Shown here one piece after another: positions 1-13,700 of a stretch of 64,000 nucleotides of DNA. The notes under the pieces are model-generated. The model had not been told where the DNA came from, searched no databases, and was given only the letters and a program-made list of their open reading frames with translations. The stretch is from NCBI GenBank assembly GCA_025677815.1, contig JAIXMP010000010.1:372001-436000 (forward strand), written 5' to 3'. The stretch is from Phascolomyces articulosus. Taxonomy: Eukaryota > Mucoromycota > Mucoromycetes > Mucorales > Lichtheimiaceae. Each line of letters opens with the position of its first letter. The first letter of the stretch is position 1. A program made the position numbers and the translations under genes.

Positions 1-1111
1 GGAACGTGCTTCTTTTCTCTTTGATTCTATATGTACAAAAAATAAATAAATAAATGGGTCACCATTCTAAGTTGTAGATTTTATCCATTTGTATATAGTA
101 CTTTTATCTTCTTTTATTTATATGCATTTAATAAATAGTTATCTAAATGAATAGCCATAGTAAGAAGCACGAAAAGAAAAACAAAAAGATGATGATAATG
201 ATGTTCATGACGAAGAACAATAAATTTAGTAGAAAAAAAAGTGTGATTGTCTTCGGCTATAGGTGCATTTTGGTGGCTCCAAGTTCATAGCCAAAAAAAG
301 AATATGCGATCGGTTAGAGTTTTCCAATCATGCCGCGCGCCTTCTTCTAATATGTATATTGTGATGCTGCTTTGTGCGTGCGTGTGTGAGTTGCTGAATA
401 ATGATTGAGTGGTGATAATGATAATGATGGTTCTATATGTGTGTCAATAAGAATCGGTGTAGCTAAGCAATAAAAAGGGTCCATTCTTTCAGACTCATCT
501 TTTTTGGTCTTCCCCTTTCCCGTTCTTCTTTTCGAATAGCTCTTTTTGACAAGACTTCTTTTTTTTTTTATTAATACTATTTTTCTGTTACCGCTTTATA
601 AAAAACTACACCTTATCCAACAGCAGCATCTTACTTGAGAGCTGGATAACAACTTTCAACTATATCGACTTCTGTACTTACCTTTGCTACTACTACTGCT
701 ACTACTACTACATTTATTATTTATTTATTTATTTGTTCGAGTATTTTTCTTTCTTTTTCTATCACTATTTTTTTTATTGAAAGGGGTTTTTTTTTCTTTT
801 GAACCTCTCTCTCTCTTATTTTTCGTTTCTTTTTCTTCATATCACTACTTTACAATAACATCAACCACTCCTCAACGTTAGTTCTGATTCGATCTGTTTG
901 CTTTTAATTGTATCCAAGGAAGGTTTTTCCAACTTTTTACTATTTATTTGCAACTACAATAACAACAAACAGAAATCCAACACTTCAAAAAGAAACAGCA
1001 ACTTCATCATCACCCCTTCTCTCTATTTTTATTTTTTATTCTCAACAACAATTTCCTGGAAAACCCCAATTTTCTATTTTATTTTTAATATTATTATTAA
1101 AATATTAAAGT
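1..1111. promoter_or_regulatory. 5' flank of the H2C2 zinc-finger gene
   Basis: No coding region is supported here. The segment is AT-rich with long pyrimidine tracts (about 480-880), typical of a fungal promoter and 5' leader. The open frames in it are low-complexity Leu/Phe runs produced by CTA/CTT repeats. It presumably carries the promoter and leader of the gene that starts at 1112. No specific operator was recognised. Confidence 0.5.
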
Positions 1112-3292
1112 ATGATGCAAATTGAACAACAACATCATCAGCACCATTATCAACAGCAGCAGCCACTACGGCAAGAATATCATGGTACGAATGGTACCCT
1201 ACCGCCTCCACCCAATTATTACTACCTCCAAGGTAATAACAGTAGTAGTAGCACTGGCCATCACTCCGACGCTTTGGCCACCTCATCGAATATGTATTCC
1301 ATGCAGCAAGAAGAACAGCAACATCCTCATCATCATTATAGGATGAACCATGAGCAACCACAACATCAAAATGCTGCGGATTTGGCATTTTCAGGATCAA
1401 CAGGACCTGTTCCAATGACTAATACTATCTATCACCACGATGAAAGTCATAACACCAATACTAACTCACAACATTTGATGGATGAAAATATGGCCGTTGC
1501 CACGGGTAACCTGGCAGCAGAGAGAGATCAATTCCCTAGCAACGAGGAGTTTGAGTCTATTGTGCAAGGGTACCTAGATAATCTTTCATCCAAGAAAAGG
1601 GACAAGGCGTTAATTGATCGTCACCGATACTCTCTTATCATTCGAGTATTAAAAGATCCAAGAAATACAGCCATTTCTACGGCCCAATTCCGATTTTGGG
1701 TTAAAAAAATGTTTCAGCTTGTGACTTTATATAGTGGTATTGAAGTAGTTTGTCATGACAACAAACCAGTCGCTATGCGTGAAGAAATTTATGCGATCCT
1801 TGTGAGAGCCCATAAAGAAGCAACTCATGGTGGTCGAGATAAAACTTCTGCATTGGTAAATAAATTTTTATATATTAAAAAATAGTTAATGTTACAAAAT
1901 AAACATTATAGTATAAAAGAATTCAAATTATTAATCTTAACCTATTGATCAATTCTTATTAACGTTATCTCCTTGTAAACCCTACATCTTTCTTCCTTTT
2001 TTCGCTCGATTTTCTCCTCCTTTTTATTGTGTGATATATATTCTATATATAAAAAGGTCCGGAGACGTTACTCATGGATCCCTAAGGAATTAATTGCCCG
2101 CTTTGTCCGGCATTGCCCCTACTGCATTTCACGACGTAATGGAAGTTCAAGTCCGCCTCTTGGTCTCCTGCCAAGGACCCCACCGGATTACACTTTACAA
2201 CCATCTACTTCTGCACGGGGTAATAATTGCAGCACGCAGCCACCACCAATGACAAACCTTTCATATATTCCGATGGAGCTAAAATCTGCGTCCAGTGAAG
2301 ATGACGACCTAAGCAGTACCAACAAAAATGATCATGTTTGGCCGAACAGTGACCGAAATCAGCAACAGCAACATTACTTTACTTCACCAACGCAACACCC
2401 TATTGGCACTACTGTTTCACCTGTATCTACCCCAGTATCAGGTTCAGTATCTGTAGATTTTGGAATTACATCAACAACAGCGACCTCTTCGGCCATCCCA
2501 ACTGCAGCAGCACAACAACAGCAGCAGCAACAACAGGTCTCCTCGTGTTCCGGCATACCTCCTGTCTCCTTTGAAACGCCCAGCACCCTTTACCATCACC
2601 CAACATTGTTATCTCAATGTGATATCACTTCCTTGGGCTATTCAACTACTGCTGCTACTACAACAACAACAGAGGCTTCCGATGTATCTGTCAATGAACA
2701 CGTGAATCATCCTCCTTCTTACAACACCATGTGCTATGCTACTAGTACATCGACTACAGATGACTCAGAAAATGTTTTACCTATCGCAACAACAGCTCCT
2801 CCACAACAACAAGATCAGCGGCAACGTAGTAACATGAATACAACACCATCTGATAATACTATGGCGACGGGGTCTTATTATTACGCACCATCTCAACCAC
2901 AAAAACAACAGAATGAACTCATTTTTAATACAACAACATTAACAAGCAATGATAGTTCATCTAATATCACAGCACTTCAACGACCGCGTGTGAGTCGTGA
3001 TACTACTGGAATGATCTATTATCCTTTATACTCCCTTTCCTCTCCTTCACCTTCTTCCTCGTTTTCGTCGTCTTCTTCATCATCCGCATCCTCTACATCA
3101 TCACCTATTTCACCTACCAAGTCGACAGCTACAACTCCTCCGTTTACAACAACAACAACAACAACGTCCTCTTCTCTCAATAATTATTCCCAAAGTATGT
3201 ATATGCAGCACCCACCTTCGTCTTCCACAACCTCCTCTTCACCTGAAGCCATCGAATTTATAAATCAAACACACCATCAACGTCAATTTTAA
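1112..3292 (+). CDS. Gln/His-rich protein with an integrase-type H2C2 zinc-binding domain
   Basis: Two exons, 1112-1855 and 2057-3292 (intron GT...AG, phase 0), give about 659 residues. Residues 1-130 are Gln/His/Asn-rich. A conserved block (~140-275) ends in a putative zinc site with His234 and His239, then Cys268 and Cys271 in a CPYC motif. The splice joins the His half to the Cys half, which supports the intron. This HHCC arrangement is the integrase zinc-binding fold of Gypsy-type retroelements. No reverse transcriptase, RNase H or DDE core follows; instead there is a ~380-residue Ser/Thr/Gln-rich tail. It looks like a domesticated integrase domain in a nuclear regulator-like protein. The role in DNA binding or transcription is inferred. 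The start is the first of two adjacent ATGs. It is convergent with the phospholipase D gene. Confidence 0.8.
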
Positions 3293-4222
3293 GCCCTGAC
3301 GAATGTCTTCAAGATGAAAAAAAAATGTCATAATCAACAACAAAAAAAAAAACAACAGCATTAACGTTATCTTTCAATTTATATATATGTATATACGTAT
3401 AAAACTTGGAGAAGAGAATTATTCTCTGACGAATGACGACGACGACAATGTGTAGTAAAAAAAGTAGGGCTATATACATATGAAAAAATTGCCTTTGCCA
3501 AAAAAAAAAAAATCATCGTATATATTTTTTTTTTATATCCCTTTCTGTTTTTTTTCCCCATCCCTCTCCCATTTTTTCTCCTCATATTATTGTTTTCATT
3601 TTATATACTTCATCTTTTTCTCCCCTTATTATATTCAGTTATGTGTGTACGTATTATCATCATTATTATTCTTTTTCATTTTTTTATATACTTACGTACC
3701 AATTTGCTTTATTCTTTTTCTATATATTTTTCTCAATGTAGCCCTGCTTATTTATAAATTCAACGATTACCTGCTGCACAGCCGTTTATTTTACTATTCT
3801 ATTTTATTATCTTTTCCACTTTTAAATGGATACTCTTCTTCCTGCACCCTCAAGACTGCTCTTCTTTCTCCATTTTTTTTCTGACATATACTTGACATTC
3901 ATCATCCAAAAAAAAACACCCTTCTCTCTTTCTTAATGTGTATGCCCCATATCTCTTCTTTCTTTTTCTTTCATTTTTTTTATTATCCTTCTGTGGTGCT
4001 TCATGTAAATTTATTGATCATGATTAAAAAAAAACATATAATATATACCTTATATATCTACTATTTATGTTTTATAATTTGTTTGACCAAAAAAAAAAGC
4101 CATTTATTAAATTGTGTCCATATACTATTTTATATTCTTCTATTTTTTTTCCCATCCATCATCAAAAATAAAGTGGTTCTTGACCAACAACAAGTTTATA
4201 TATAGTATTGCCATATTTATAA
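3293..4222. other. Convergent 3' intergenic region
   Basis: This region lies between two convergent genes, the zinc-finger gene (+) and the phospholipase D gene (-). It is AT- and T-rich, with open frames only in homopolymer-like sequence (Phe/Tyr/Ser runs). It should hold the two 3' UTRs and poly(A) sites. No RNA gene or repeat was recognised. Confidence 0.5.
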
Positions 4223-7200
4223 TTAGTCAAAAATCTCCAATGGAGCTATTCTATCCATACTATATAAGAATTCATTTTTATCATCTTCTTTTTCTAGGAA
4301 ATGAATGGGCCAAATGACTAATTGTCCTTGAACTCTACATAAATAATCATGTGCTCGTTCTGGTATTGAACCAGTATCTGCTGCAGCTGGTAGTGGTGCT
4401 AAGGATGGTGGTGATATTATACCTGTATTGGTTGCTGATGCTGCTGATGTTCTAATACCACTACTGCTATGTCTTCTTCTTGTTGTATAACTATTATTGA
4501 GACATTTTCCAAAACTATTGATGTTGTCATTTTGGGCAGGATGACTATTATGACTTGTACTACTATCACCTCGTCGTCTTGCGCCTGAAAGCATCATTTC
4601 TTTATGTGTTCCACTTGTTGCTGGATCTTTTCTACCAAGACATGTCTTTGCAATTCGTTGGAATTCATTAAATTCGTCCCAGGTCTGCACATTGTTATCG
4701 GGCATCACTAAGAATGCGCATCGGAATAAATGGCTGTTGCGTCTTGCAGTGGTATGCCAAAAATCCATGAACTCTGGACTTAATGGATCACGCAATATAT
4801 CTTGTACATGTTGAAAATAAGAATTCGGGTTATTTCCTTGTTCGTTATCCTTGTTATAGGCAGCTGCCGTTGCCGCTATTGCTGCATCTGACAGGAGTTG
4901 ATCACCTTGATCTGTACCAGAACCGTCAATATGTGGATCACAACAAAGTTTTTCCCAGAACTGGACATGCTGTTCGTCGTGTTTCTGACTGCAGGATATA
5001 TTGCTGCTGGTCCCTGCCGTTAAAGTACTTTTTTGAGCTTCTGCTTTTTCACTACTGCGACTATTCCTTCTTTTCCATAGTTTTGATTTTTGTTGTTCAT
5101 CACTGCCCATTGAAACAGTTCGGTTTATCGTGGCAGTAGTAGGATTAGAGTTTTCTGCTACTGGAATGTCATCGTGATTAGTATTACTACTATTGTTATT
5201 TCCTATTGTACAAAATGGTGTTTTAGTTGTTGGTGATGATACAGTAATTGTTAATTTACAGTCGTCGGAGACCCACGATGGTCGAGTGCGTACTGTTTTT
5301 GATGGTGCAGTGGGTGTTAAATTATTTAACAAATTTTGATTTGGACTTTTCTCGAATTGCTGATGTGTAAACAAAGATGTCATTGCTTGCATACTATCAC
5401 AGTTAGAAATCGACGATGATCGTTCTTTTATCTGCTGCTTACTTTTCTTGTTATCATTATTATCACTACTGATAGTGTCTATTTTTGTCGTTGTACTGGA
5501 TCGTTCCTTCCCTTTTCGTTCTTCTAGTTGTTGTTGTTGTCTCTGTTGCTTTTTTCCCTCTTTTTTTGTTTGATCGCACTCTAGACCTATACCTAAATGT
5601 TCACTCATAAGTCGTAATCGTAAAGATTGGGCAAATGCCCCGACTTTGGCTGGACGCCCATGTAAAGTGGATGCAATAATCTCATTATCATGAATGCATG
5701 CAGCTATTTCAGAGTCACGGTTTCCGAGTAATGATCGTTCATTAATGTTTGCCGATCCGATAATAATGGTTCGATCGTCAGCAATTAAAACCTAAATATA
5801 ACGATTTCGAAAAATTTAGAATTCTAAGCGAGTTATATATATTATTTTCCACTGAAGAATCCAAAACTTGATCAATTCATCTCCCCCTTCCTCTCTTCCC
5901 ATCATGTTCCATTTTTTTTCTCAAAGAAACAATAATATTATTTATAATCATATACCTTTGCATGAACATATACTTGTTCAGTGACCAAATGACCATTATC
6001 AAGTTCACCCCAATTCCGAAGGCCATAAAACGTGATATACTCTTCGGGATTAGTAACACCTGCCGACCTTAATCGGCCAAATATAGAATGAGGACCACGA
6101 TTAATTGACTTGTATTGGCAATACATGATTAATCGAATAGTAGATGCTTCCGCATCATTGATTTCGGATTGAAATCCGGGAACAAGTGGTAACACAATAA
6201 TTGCCCGCCAACGAGTGCCTGTTTTTTTTGCTTGAATTATACGATTTACTAAAGCATCGCCAACACGATTGTTAATTTTAGTCGATCCACATTGCGTTGC
6301 AGTGATAAAGAATTGATTTTCTATAGTGGTTGAATATTGTTATTTTAGTATAAAATTCAATTAATATATAAACAAAAAATGTTGTCTCATTGGTGCAATT
6401 TCCCGTACTATTTCTTCGATGTATTATCATACTCTACTGGATGTAGATTTACTCCTCACATCTCCTCGTTTTCTCTCTTCCCTGCCCCTCCCCCAACTCC
6501 CTTTAATAGCACTCCCCAACTTTTTTTTTCAATTTATTACCAATATAGACAAAATGTTCAGAGTGTCTAATTACTTCAACATAAGCATTCTGAATGCTTG
6601 CTTCCACATGATCTTGAGTGCCAAGGCTCCATTGAGATACGCTACGCAATAGCTGGATGCAACAAACATGTGATATAGGTAATTCACCTATCCGCGGATC
6701 GATGTATTGTTTTTGTTGTGAATGAGGGCCACTCCCTACTAATGGTGTAATAGGAAGAGATGGGAATATATCAGGTTTAACCAAAAGAAGTGGTGTTGGG
6801 CGTTTAGGCGGTCTAGGTTTGCTGCGACGTAAAAAGTTCCATCTCTGTACAAAGTGGCGCGCGATATCACGAGCAGGTTGACCTGTCATCCGCACAGATA
6901 CATCATGCCATGGCATGCGTGGTAATTTTTTACGATCCATATTGTCTTCAAATGGTTTATCCAATGTATGAAAATCAAGAATTCGTGGATTTGAATAATC
7001 TTTTCCTGGCCATATCTGAGGTTGCTTTTGTTGTCTTCCTGGATTCATCGTTGCGTCCTTGTACTTATTGTTCAAAGGACCATTATCCACCACCACATGT
7101 TGTTCATTATCCCATCGTCCAAAGCATAAATCAATACCTCCAATAAATGCCACAAAGTTATCTACCACACATATCTTCTCGTGATGAGCATAGAACAAAC

Positions 7201-10200
7201 TATTGTTCTTGTTGAAAATGTCTGTGGCCCGCGAGGGATGTCGTTGTACATAAATATTATCTGGAGACAAAGATAAAAGTCGTTTTTTGGAATAGTGGGA
7301 ATAGAGTGGTAATGCAACGGCCACCTGATGGGTTTCACATTATAGTAAAAATGAATATTAGATATATATTATTGTGGGGAGGAAGAGAAAAAGAGTATAA
7401 TTATAGGACAAAAGATAAATCATAGCACATGTTTTTAATAAAGGCCGTGCATCCTACTCGATTTTGCTCCAACGCATACCAAGAAAGAAAGAAAAAAGAA
7501 TGATATAATTTGTCTATTCCATTTACCTCTTTATAGATGATAATATATATTTTTATCCCTTGTTGTGCTTTACGTTTCAAGATTCGGTCGAGTCTCCAGT
7601 CTTCATTTTCACAGGGTGGACGTCTAAGATACTTTAAAAATATGAAATAGAACATGTTCATTATTAGCTGTCGTGATGCTGATCATTTGGGTTTTATAAA
7701 TGCTGTGCATTTTACTTGCCAATTCCTGAGATAAAAAAAATGATTAGCGTAGTGAGTATAGTCGTATAATAATAATAGTAGTAATTAGTTGCTATAGTAA
7801 ATCACGCAATATTTGTTTTAGTACTTACTGGAGACTTAGAAGAAGAGTGTCATTGGTCATAATGTAAGAATAAACAAAAGAATTGAGTGTTAACACCACT
7901 GAATACCACTGTTATGATGTTTGGGGAGTGAGGGAAGAGTGTCATTGAATTAATAATTCATCATACCAACCACCAATCATGTATGTAAATCGTTTCTTTT
8001 GCATTCTCCAGGGCGATAGAGACTTCCCAAAAATAATCTCTTCCATCAATAAACCAAGAAGCAGATGTATGGTGACGTATCGGTGCGTAACTCTCAAACG
8101 GATGAGATCGTGACCAAACAGATTGCTTAGCCATGTGTTGGATAGATTCAAAAAACTGTCGTGCCTGTTGACTATTTTTTGCCTTGAGGTGCCACGTCGT
8201 ATTATAATTACTCACGCAAAATGTATGATTTGCACGATTCCATTTATTGGCACGTGAAAACAATGGAATAGTAGCGCATTTGCTTTGTTTTTCATCGGAC
8301 AACCGTTCCATTCGAAAGGCATTATCTATCAAAAAGACGTCTTCAATGGCCATCTATTAATATACAATAAAGAAGAAATATTTTTAGCTATCATTTTTCT
8401 TCTTTTTTTCTCCTTCTAATGGTGTTAGTGTTTGTTTATTACCGTGTCAGGTCCACCAGCGCAAACAATCAAGTAACTCTCTCTAACAATAAACCATCTT
8501 GGTATCCGTTTACTCTCTTGTCGAGCAATCATTCCACAAAACAAACCATCTCGAATGTTTTTTACAATCTGTCTATCGGTTCTGTCCACGATCGTCAAAT
8601 AACCCTCTTTTCCATGGTATCCTTCAGGATCCGAGATGCAAAGAGAGAGGCCAAGTTTAGAGATTTCCAAAAATTTACAAAATCGATTGATTTGAGGCGA
8701 TATCCATAATGTTCGTGCAAGAGCATAGAGGTATCTTTCTAACGCTCGATATTTGAACATACATGAATCTTCAATCATATTAGGTATACAATTTGGATCC
8801 GTTTCAGATTCTAATCCCAAATTAAAAGATAAATCCAGGCTATTCCAACGTTTATCTGGCTCTCTTTCTCTACCTCCTCCTTCTTCCTTTTCTTCGTCAT
8901 TTTGCTGTTGTTCCTGTTGTCCGCATGTTGAAACTCGTTTGATTTGTTGTTGGCTGCTGCTAGGATGCCGATGCAAATGGTGACGATGGTGTTTCCGCTG
9001 TTGCTGTCGTTCAAGATTAGAGGCCTCATGCCTTAGTTCATTGGCTACCAAATGTCGTTCTATCTTAGTTGATCGTTGCCAAGTTTTATTAATATATCCA
9101 GATCGGCGGATTTGATGTAATCGAGGAAGACTTGGAATGCTGATATTTCGCTTTTTTAAAATATCATGACTAAGAAAATGGTAATGTAAACGTACAAAAT
9201 CCCAATACCGTCGATACACGACCCATTGAATATAATGACGGTTCCCTACTCCCTGATACCTATCACCGTTATTATTACCGTACTCGACAACAATTTTAAA
9301 CATATCCGTAGTGTTATTACTATAATGGTGATGATGACGATGCTGTTTTTCTTCTTCTTCTTCTTTGGTACCATCAATGTTATTATTACACAGTTTGGTA
9401 CTACGGCACCGTCTTGATAAATATAATCGATTTCGTGTCCTTTTAAATAAATTTCTTTTTCGTTCTGCATGACCAAGATTCGAATTATTAGGGCGAGTGA
9501 CACTGATACGAAGCTGCGAGATGAGAACCGGAATCATGCGGTGACCGTTCTCATCATACTGAAAAGCACAAGATAAAAGTAAAGGCGACAATACATTCCA
9601 TTCTAGTTGTCGAAAAAAGAGTTGTGGATCAAATGCAGCATGTTCAGCCTCCATCGCCTCTTTATTCTTTCGTACCCTTCGATTATGGGATGCAGGCATT
9701 AGAATCCAATCTTTTACGCGTCTCCAACGATGTGGACGATGAGAAAGTTGGCGATGCAGTTGAGATTGGTGATGAAGATCTGGTACAGAGCCTGTAGTGC
9801 TCATACGACGTATGGGTCCTGTTGTTGTTCCTCCTGCTACTGCATCATGTTGCTCCATAGAACTGATACATGGAGAATTATCCGGAAGACTTGATGCATA
9901 AGGAAATGAAGAATCAGTAGTACATGTTGCTAAAGATTGTGTTGATATGTAGCTGTCGTGATTATTTCCTATTCTAAGAGTAACATCCTCTCCAGGAGGT
10001 CGTGAAGAAACACCTGGGTCACTATAAAATTGGCTTTGTTGGCTAATTTTGCTATCTAAGCTATCTTTTCTCTTGTTGTCATTATCGTCGACTTTATCAT
10101 TTGTATTTGTTGATGACGATGTTGATGTTGATGTTACAGCCGCGGCAATTGTTCGGTGTATCCGATGGTCATTCGTTTCTATCGAAGGTGGTGGTGGTAA

Positions 10201-10332
10201 TTGATCCGTCTTTTCCTTGTTTCGTATACCATACGATCTTCTTTGTTTATTACGAGGAATAAATGATGATGAAGGAATTGAAGTGTTATTATTATTATTA
10301 TTATTAACATCAGTATTATGATGTTTCATCAT
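4223..10332 (-). CDS. PLD1: Phospholipase D, PX-PH-HKD type (Spo14/PLD1 family)
   Basis: Hydrolyses phosphatidylcholine to phosphatidic acid and choline; fungal members act in membrane traffic and sporulation. Exons in transcript order: 10332-8443, 8353-7967, 7834-7829, 7725-7720, 7631-7527, 7324-6541, 6320-5956, 5791-4223, about 1703 residues (yeast Spo14 is similar in size). The N-terminus is disordered; a PX-like region (roughly 260-540, with a basic His-rich insert) is followed by a PH region (~560-690). The first catalytic HKD motif, HEKICVVD, lies at ~846, and the second, HAKVLIAD, at ~1179 followed by GSANINERS. Two consecutive six-base microexons encode SP and EL, restoring the conserved DWWLSPELYLRRP stretch. 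The intron after the second has a GC donor. The last exon carries a long low-complexity insert before the conserved C-terminal IAPLEIFD. Divergent from the importin gene. Confidence 0.93.
7720..7725 (-). other. Six-base microexon (Glu-Leu) with a GC donor, phospholipase D gene
   Basis: On the minus strand this reads TCTCAG|GAATTG|GCAAGT. It encodes Glu-Leu and completes the family motif SPELYLRRP. The only GT donor nearby (four bases on) would break the frame, so the GC donor GCAAGT, the usual form for GC-AG introns, is the consistent choice. The downstream intron is 7632-7719. Confidence 0.78.
7829..7834 (-). other. Six-base microexon (Ser-Pro) of the phospholipase D gene
   Basis: On the minus strand this reads AG|TCTCCA|GTAAGT: a full acceptor and donor flanking only six coding bases. 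It encodes Ser-Pro, exactly the residues missing between DWWL (end of the exon at 7967) and the next coding block. The flanking introns are 7835-7966 and 7726-7828. Confidence 0.8.
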
Positions 10333-10798
10333 GTATCGAGTATAATAAAAAAAGAAATGAAAAAAATAGGAAAAAGAAGTATAGATAAGATGTGAATATG
10401 AACATTCCTGAATTTTTCATATCAGCCAAAAATAAAATCTATAAATAATAACAATTTCATTCGAGTGATCCTTTTTCTTTCTTGTTTTATATTTCTTGAT
10501 TTCTATCATGTTTTTCTGGGACCTGTAATAATAAAATGTTAAAATGGTACCTGGACTGACTGTGGAAGACCACGGTACCTTTTTCATCGTTTCACAAAAT
10601 TCCAAGATGTCTTTGCGGACTTTTTTCTGTTTAAAAAAAAGATTTTTTTTCTTTGGATTATTATCCTTTACTTTTTAGTCGACGTTGTTTTTTGTTTGGG
10701 AAAGGGTGGAACAACGCATTCTAAACAGCCTCATTTATCTTATTTTGTAAAAAGTTTTCTTCTATTTCTTAATTCCTTTTTTTCAACAAAACTTGACA
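10333..10798. promoter_or_regulatory. Divergent promoter between phospholipase D and importin genes
   Basis: The 466 bp between two divergent start codons must hold both promoters. It is AT-rich, with T-rich tracts just before the importin start. No defined factor site was recognised with confidence. Confidence 0.55.
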
Positions 10799-13700
10799 AT
10801 GGATCAAAACGCTGTCTATCAATTGTTCGTTTCAACGTACCATCCCGATCCAAACGTGCATAAACAAGCCGAACTTAACATTCGAAACGTAAATGACCTT
10901 CTCTTTTGTAACTAGTCTGTTTTTCTATAGTATACTAATGGCAACCTTCTTTCTCATTTTACATAGATCGAAACTCATAATGGTTTCCTTCCTATTGTTC
11001 TTCAAATCCTTGCTTCCGAGGAATTGGAACTTGGTGCTCGTCAAGCAGGTATGGAACTTAATTTTTTTTTCGTGTTTGGGGCTAAAGGGGTCGTGTCAGG
11101 AACACAGTACAAGTTACGCCACAGGTATTATTTGAAAAAAATGGAAAGAAAGCTGATAATTTAATATTTAGCTGCCATCTATTTCAAAAATCGTATGAAT
11201 AAGGCTTGGGATCGATCCAATGACGTAGCTACCCCGATTAACGAGGACGATCGTAACATGGTCAAGCAATCCATTCTTCAAGCATTACTGCGAGCACCCA
11301 GTGCAGTACAGTAAGTTTTATTAAGGATCAGGCATGGAGATAGATATACATGGATGAAATATTTTTTTATTAAATGATTTTTTTTAACTTTAATAGAGTC
11401 CAGTTGTCAACTTGTTTGAATACCATTTTGACTAATGACTTTCCTGATCAATGGCCCAACTTTGTTAATGAAATTCAAAACTTTTTGTCATCCACTGATG
11501 TCAAAATGGTATATGTCGCACTTCTCGCATTTCGTGAACTTGTAAAAGTGTATCAGTAAGTTTTTCTTTGATTTTCTATATTAAAAAAGGAATTAGGGTC
11601 ATTTTTTTTTAACCGGAGGTACATTTTTTTAGGTGGCGTTCCATGGAGCGACGAGAACCTTTGCAACAAATCATCAAGCTTACTTTCCCCGCTATCCTTA
11701 CCATTTCTAATAACCTTGTTCAACAAGAAAGTTTAGAAGCTGCTGAAATGCTTAAGCTCTCACTTAAGATTTATCATGCTGGTATTCAGGTACAATTGAA
11801 AAGAAAGGAGGGGGGTAAATCAAAATTACCAAACTAAGAGGGGTGGGAATGTTGTTGGCGGATTAATACTAATAATAATAATAAATTGAATGATTAATTA
11901 TTAGGTTGATTTGCCAAAATGTCTTCAAGAAACACAATCTTTGGTTGGGTGGGGTACATTATTCTTGCAACTTATAGATAAAAAGATTCCTTTGGAGGCT
12001 TTACCTTCAGATGTTGAAGAGCGAGAAAAATACCCTTGGTGGAAGACCAAGAAATGGGCTTATCACTGTTTAAACCGTTTGTTCACCAAATATGGTAACC
12101 CTGCTTTACTCCCTAGCAGTTCAAACAAGTACAATGCATTTGCAAAGGGTTTCGTCACAAACTTTGCACCCAACATCTTGCAAACTTACTTGAGCCAAAT
12201 CGAAGGTTGGATCAAAAAGGAAAATTGGATGTCTGCTAAGTGTCTTGCTTTGAGTGCTGCATTCTTCTCTGACAGGTATATTTTTTTTATATATAAACGG
12301 ATTAGGAAAGAGAGAATGGATAATAATTATTATATGGTGAAGGAGAGAGCGAAAGTTGGATGGAGATCATTAACTCATTAACTCATTTTCTTATTATTGT
12401 TTAGCGTTAAGCACAAGCTCACTTGGCAAATTTTGAAGCCCCACACTGAAGATCTTGTAGCTCACTTTATTTTCCCTCAATTATGTTTTGCTGCTGAAGA
12501 TGAAGAATTATGGGAGGATGATCCAGTTGAATACGTCCACAAGAAGATTGATCCATTGATGGATTTCCATTCCCCTCAAACCAATGCTATCAACTTACTT
12601 ATCGATTTGGCACGCGACCGCAAGAAACATACATTTATGGGTATTCTTAACTTTATCAACAATGTTCTGAACAAGTATTTGGAAACACCTGATGAACAAA
12701 AGAATGGACGTGAAAAGGATGGTGCTCTCTGTATGATTGGATGTTTAGCTCATCAAGTGCTCCGACAAAAATCTCCTGTTGCCAACATGATGGAACCTTT
12801 CTTTGTCACACATGTCTTCCCTGAATTCAAGAGCCGTTTCCCTTACTTGCGAGCTCGTGCATGCGATATGACCCGTCATTTCAGTGATTTAGATTTCACC
12901 AACGAACAAAACTTGGCTACATTGTACCAAAACGTACTTGATGCTTTGCGTGATTCTGAACTTCCTGTCAAGGTACAAGCTGCTTTAGCCTTGCAACCCA
13001 TGATTCGTCACGAAAGCGTTCGCAATGCTATGGCCCCCAGTTTACCGTTCATTATGAATGAACTTTTGAACTTGACAAACCAAATCGATATTGATACACT
13101 TGCCAACGTGATGGAAGAATTTGTAGAAGTCTTTGCTGAACAATTGACACCTTTTGCTGTCCAACTTTGCACTCAATTACGGGATACATTCTTGCGCATT
13201 ATGGAAGAATTGGCCCAAGCTAACCAACAAGCAACTGGAGATGATGGTTCTTTCAACGGTGATATTGATGAAATGAGTGATAAGACTATGGCTGCTATGG
13301 GTGTACTTAAGACCATTGGTACACTGATCTTGAGTCTCGAAAGCACTCCCGATATCTTGCAACAATTGGAAGAAGCATTGCTTCCTGTTATCACATATAC
13401 TCTCGAGAATAACGTCCTTGATTTGTACGATGAAATCTTCGAAATTATCGATTCTTGTACTTTCTCTGCTAAACGTGTCACGCCAACTATGTGGGGTGTG
13501 TTTGAATTGATCTACAAGGCATTCAAGGATTCTGGCATTGACTATATGGATGAAATGCTCCCACCTTTGGATAACTACATCTCGTATGGTCGCGATGTCT
13601 TTGTCAGCAACGAAAACATCCAACGCATGACCTTTGATATCATTGATACTGTAATGAAGAGTGATCGCTTGGGTGAACATGATCGTGTCTGTGCATGCAA

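Noticed and set aside
684..881. Open frame rich in Leu/Phe near the left end
   Set aside because: It arises from CTA/CTT repeats in a pyrimidine-rich leader; no domain, no conserved composition.
12276..12404. Readable sequence between two importin exons as coding
   Set aside because: It is bounded by GT and AG, and removal gives the conserved FFSDSVKHKLTWQILKPH; treated as an intron.
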